Assembly: GCA_038496445.1 (NCBI GenBank)
Contig: JALMLS010000517.1
Span: 1 to 21,380 of the forward strand
Source of the DNA: Trichosphaerium sp. ATCC 40318
Taxonomy: Eukaryota > Discosea > Flabellinia > Trichosidae
Direction of reading: 5' to 3'
Length of the DNA: 21,380 nucleotides
Below, one piece after another: positions 17,773 to 21,380 of this stretch. Positions within the stretch are counted from its first letter, which is position 1, and every line of letters starts with the position of its first letter. The notes below the pieces were generated by a model, which had not been told where the DNA came from, ran no database searches, and saw only the letters and a list, made by a program, of their open reading frames with translations. A program made the translations under genes and the position numbers.

Positions 17773-20001
17773 TCACTGAGGTAATGGTGTCCCTGGAGGC
17801 GGTCTGTTTTTCATAAATGATTCTGGTGGCGTGAAGCAAGGATATACAACCTTAATTGTCTTCATTGTGCCACTATTAAACATAGAGTAAGCAAGTAAAA
17901 ACTCTATATTTGCTTTGTTACCTAATACCACTTTTTACTTGCCAAGTATCAGTTAACGGCATAAACGTTGATGGGAAGTATTTATGATAATCAGGTGCAG
18001 CTAAAACGACATAAGAATTGAAGAAAGAAAAAAAAATCAGTAAATCCATAGCCACCGTTTTTCGCGACCACCAGATGCTCTCAACAAAATATATTTCTTA
18101 TAACGTACGTTTCATCTTATCAACAAAATTAGGTAATGCACGTAGTGCAATTTCATAGAACTCTAACATCTCCTTGCTTGGTCGCAACAAACCCTCTTTT
18201 TTTGAAAAAACGCTGAACAATGGAAACGTCCTAAGCTCTGATGGATCAGTCTCGCCAAACCCTACAACTGGGTAAGTGTTCTTGGTAAAGTCTTTTATAT
18301 CCTACAATAAACCAAGTTAATATACAGACAATTTACACTATCTAATAAAGAAGGTTTTCTTCAACGAAAAAAAATGAGAACAAAAAAGTTTATGAAACGC
18401 ACTTGATAAGGTAACTCTCTGATTGATCCGTATTGTACACTATGAATGAGTGTATCCATATCATTCCATATTTGGTCTTCAGTCTAATAATATAAGCACT
18501 TGAGGAGGTATTTCAGTAGCGTACTTGAAAGTAAAGGTTAAGTGCTTCTTTGGTAATAGAAACAGAAAGCCCATATTGGTGCGCTCCCAATCCCATCAAT
18601 ACGCAGTATCTACGGTCAGTTAGCTTACTAACGCAAACACATAGAGTTCACTTACTTCATTGGTAGCGATTCTACTTGTACGCCAAAAAACTGTAGGTTG
18701 TCTACATTCGTCCATGGCTCTTTGAGAGAAGGTTAACAAAAAGGCGTATGGTGGAATAAGAACATACTCTTTGTGTAAAAAAATGCTGCTGAGTCCCATA
18801 AAGCATGGACAAATTTATGGTCTACGCCTTCTATACTCCTGTGAATTTATTAGCAAATAGTAGGTCGCACAATGAAAGGCTTAAATGGATAAATAAGGTG
18901 ATAACAATGAATGGTTTTGTTTTTCAAATTTAGGTTAAAATTTTGGGTTTTCTTAGCGTACGTTAACCCAGCAGCTGCTAAATTTGGTAATCCTTGCTCT
19001 GCTGTTTGCTTTAATTGAGATACCATAACTTGCACAATTTGAGGCCTTTGACTGGCGCCTGTGTTTATATTTAAAGACGACAAGAACTCATTCACCTCAG
19101 CTTGTATATTCTACGCCGTGTAAATAATTGAGTTGCACTAGACAAAAAAACTCGAATATGTGTAAAAAAAAGTGGTGACGCAATGTGGATTTCTTTTGGT
19201 TTTTGCGATACGTCTACGCGCGTAGACACTTGGCTGTTGGGTTTTTGCTTACCGACTGACTGAAAAGTATCTTTTGAGGTCTGAATGGATCGAGGATTGT
19301 ATGTGCAGGCTGTCCTTGTACGTAAGGCTTCTCACAAAGCGAAGCCTGCAAAGAAAAAAACAGTGAGTCATTAAATAACGCATTGCCAGTTGGAATGTGG
19401 TTGTAAAACAGTGACTACGCAATGGCAACGTACAACGAACTTCTGGAGAACATCTGATGACCAAATCTTTCCTATCTGAAAAAACCCAATGATACAGTTT
19501 CTCTGGAAGTAGAGTGTCAGCGAGTGGTTCGTGTGATAGCGTGGATTTTGCTTAAACTGTTGAGATGACGTACATCCAAGTCTGCTGCGATGAGCGCACA
19601 CGTCTTTTCTGGACCAGCATTGTATGTTGGCATTTTAACGCTTACATTTTCTATGTACCTACAAAAAATGGTTTGTAACATAGCAGGCGTGGTTTAAAAA
19701 AGCTGTAAAATGTCACGCACCATTCTACGTTTTTTTGAGGAAATGATTGTATCAATGCTACGTTAAGCCCTGGTAGTGTGGGTACTTTGTCTGGTGGCGC
19801 TTCCGTTACTGGCGCAATTATTGGCTTGTTTAGTTGGTGTTTTATTACGAGGTCTATAAGATCTTGTTTTTCTATGCACCCGGTTGTGGAAACTCTATTT
19901 TCGCGTAGAACGCGCTTTAAAGTAGAAACTGACCATTTCGAGGCGTCTTCAGGTAGTTTGTCCTTATGAACGCTTGTAGGTGCTCCTGCCGTGCGAGACA
20001 T
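17773..20001 (-). CDS. Conserved-looking 449-residue protein with SAP-like N terminus
   Basis: Twelve exons join in phase on the minus strand: 20001-19721, 19658-19574, 19502-19434, 19345-19253, 19110-18962, 18838-18768, 18719-18656, 18609-18525, 18483-18403, 18301-18109, 18000-17922 and 17872-17773. The coding total is 1350 nt, ending in TGA; introns are 41-142 nt. Residues about 20-55 ('WSVSTLKRVLRENRVSTTG... DLIDLVIKHQL') look like a SAP-type helix-extended-loop-helix, often nucleic-acid binding. The middle contains 'VDHKFVHALWDSAAFFYTKKPW' and 'KYCVLMGLGAHQYGLSVS', and then 'TFPLFSVFSKKEGLLRPSKEMLEFYEIALRALP'. From memory these resemble proteins with DUF6930/DUF7309-type modules, which I cannot confirm. 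The C terminus is Pro-rich. Function unknown; the dense, in-phase exon chain argues for an active gene. The first ATG with a stop upstream was taken as start. Confidence 0.78.
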
Positions 20002-20380
20002 TGCTGTTGGGTGTATTGAATACTTGGCCAGTGTAGCTTAACTGACGAACTCACGAGATATTAGGCCCAACAAGATAGATTGACGTTGTGATCCTCATTT
20101 CTAAGCACAACTGACATTTATTAGATTTAGTGCCAAAACCCTCAGAAAGGCTCTAAACGGTGCCTTGACATCACTCGACGCTTGTCGCGTTATTCATTAA
20201 TTCAATGGTGGCTTTCACTTGTCACGAGCAAACATTGCTGCTTACTAAAATACCTCGTGCAACCATAATCCGCGTTGTTTGCTAGCCTTATGAATTCGGC
20301 TTTGTTCTGGCTTAACAAACTTAACTTCGGCCTAGGCATAGGCATCGTACACGCGTCATAGCGTTTCTGACACTTTGAAC
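20002..20380. promoter_or_regulatory. Divergent promoter region between the SAP and IMP2-like genes
   Basis: Only 379 bp separate the two start codons, so the control sequences of both genes must lie here or overlap. I see no clear TATA box and no coding exon. A 70-codon minus frame (20414-20202) overlaps the start of the IMP2-like gene and is dismissed as a shadow. Confidence 0.55.
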
Positions 20381-21380
20381 ATGAGTCTGCTAAGCCATAC
20401 TTTGCGTGCTGCATCGAAAACTTTCAAAATCAAAGATATTTTGGCTGGCGCCGCTGTGGGCTTTGGAGTGTATTCTGGGTTCGCCTTGGTTAATTGGAAC
20501 TTCTGGACGTGCGTTTACGTCTCTGGTGGTTCAATGCGGCCTGTATTGAACCCAAGCATGTACGTCGTATTTAAATTACACTTTTACAGACTCTTGTGGA
20601 TTCGTAAATTCATTTTCTGTAGAATGGATGGGTGTGACGCCGTATCTTTGTGGTTGTGGGGCTACAGACCTAAGCTAGGGGATGTCGTTTGTGCCTGGTA
20701 GCGAAAATGCTTTATTCTTTAGTTAACCAAGTAAAGGGGTCCGCACAAGATTGGCTCATCTGTTTTAAAGCGTATTGTGGCTATGCCAGTACGTTTAGCA
20801 CTAAAACAAAACGTAAAAAGCTCATTAATTTGTAGGGAGACTATATCATAAACCGACATGGTACTGGGGCATACGAAATCGAAGAGGGATACGTTTGGCT
20901 AGAGGTACAGCGTTTTTTTATTTTATCGCTTGAAACGTTTTTCTTACACTCATTGTCTAGGGTGACTACAGCGCCAACTCAGTTGATTCAAACGTTTACG
21001 GACCTGTACGCATTTATTTTACTGTTGGAAGCACTTCGAAGACGTCATCAAAGCGTTTAATTGAGGAGTATTTGAATTTACTCTTTTTTTTTTAGGTCGC
21101 GCAGGAATTGATTCTAGGCAAAGCCACACGCGTTATTAAGCCTCAGCGTTTGTGGAGAGATCGTGCACGTCTTTTTAAAAAGCTTGAGAATGTAGACAAG
21201 AAGCGTACAGTATCACGTGATGAGTATATTGCTTTTTTGAAAGAGCTTAATGATAGAAGAGAAAGACTTGAAAGAGATAAAGAATTCTTACCTACTGATG
21301 CACCTGAATTATACCAAGACTTCCAAGATGACTTAGCGTCAATACTCGATAGTACTACAGATAAAGACCAAGTCGCATTG
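20381..21380 (+). CDS. IMP2: Mitochondrial inner membrane protease subunit 2 (IMP2-like), partial
   Basis: Six exons are visible: 20381-20559, 20623-20697, 20737-20788, 20836-20904, 20961-21005 and 21096 to the window edge; introns are 63, 39, 47, 56 and 90 nt. The protein is a signal-peptidase-I family serine peptidase. The N-terminal hydrophobic segment (about residues 20-40) should anchor it in the inner membrane. 'SGGSMRPVLNP' carries the catalytic Ser (codon 20531-20533), 'VLKRIVAMPGD' the catalytic Lys (20768-20770), then 'GYVWLEGDYSANSVDSNVYGPV', the conserved third box. Together with IMP1 such enzymes remove sorting peptides on the intermembrane-space side. After the usual end near 'IKPQRLW', where relatives of about 170 residues stop, the frame continues for at least 80 highly charged residues with no stop before the edge. 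Start: first ATG (20381); a longer intron 1 choice (to 20622) fits the family better than the acceptor at 20589. Confidence 0.88.

Overview
The window is nuclear DNA of a eukaryote with very compact, intron-rich genes. Introns I could place in open frames are mostly 38-60 nt, and many donors read GTACGT, GTACGC, GTACAT or GTAAGN. The genes are a mitochondrial inner-membrane peptidase subunit 2, a restriction-nuclease/kinase effector of the Crinkler type, ankyrin and PARP-type proteins, and a Ty3/gypsy retroelement. An early-diverging fungus is my best guess, but the sequence does not settle the lineage.

Layout. (1) Positions 663-4477, minus strand, hold two tightly packed genes: an ankyrin-repeat protein whose repeats are each encoded by one exon, and just downstream a PARP-type ADP-ribosyltransferase with a complete H-Y-E triad and a long C-terminal coiled coil. 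(2) Positions 4478-5897 are a gene-free stretch. (3) Positions 5898-13546 are a complete Ty3/gypsy retrotransposon with two identical LTRs of only 81 bp and a 5-bp target duplication (tacga). It has a leader with three repeated hairpin-capable units, gag, a textbook -1 frameshift signal and pol. Pol is broken by a 1058-bp inverted-repeat DNA element inserted in the reverse transcriptase and by two further frame changes. (4) About 13995-16268, plus strand, is a five-exon gene joining a coiled coil, a PD-(D/E)XK nuclease-like domain and a protein kinase domain. (5) Positions 16799-17617, minus strand, hold a small Cys/His-rich protein. (6) Positions 17773-20001, minus strand, hold a 12-exon gene for a 449-residue protein with a SAP-like N terminus. 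(7) Positions 20381 to the edge, plus strand, hold the IMP2-like peptidase, divergent from the SAP gene and cut by the window end.

Gene relations. Before the retroelement landed, the ankyrin/PARP pair and the nuclease-kinase gene were divergent neighbours about 2 kb apart. Domain types on both sides (ankyrin, ADP-ribosyltransferase, nuclease, kinase) are common in effector and conflict proteins, so a functional link is possible but only inferred. The retroelement expresses pol through ribosomal frameshifting; this copy cannot make an intact polyprotein as read, although its identical LTRs point to a recent insertion. The IMP2 and SAP genes look like ordinary host genes sharing a 379-bp divergent promoter region. 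All exon models come from reading frames and splice signals alone.
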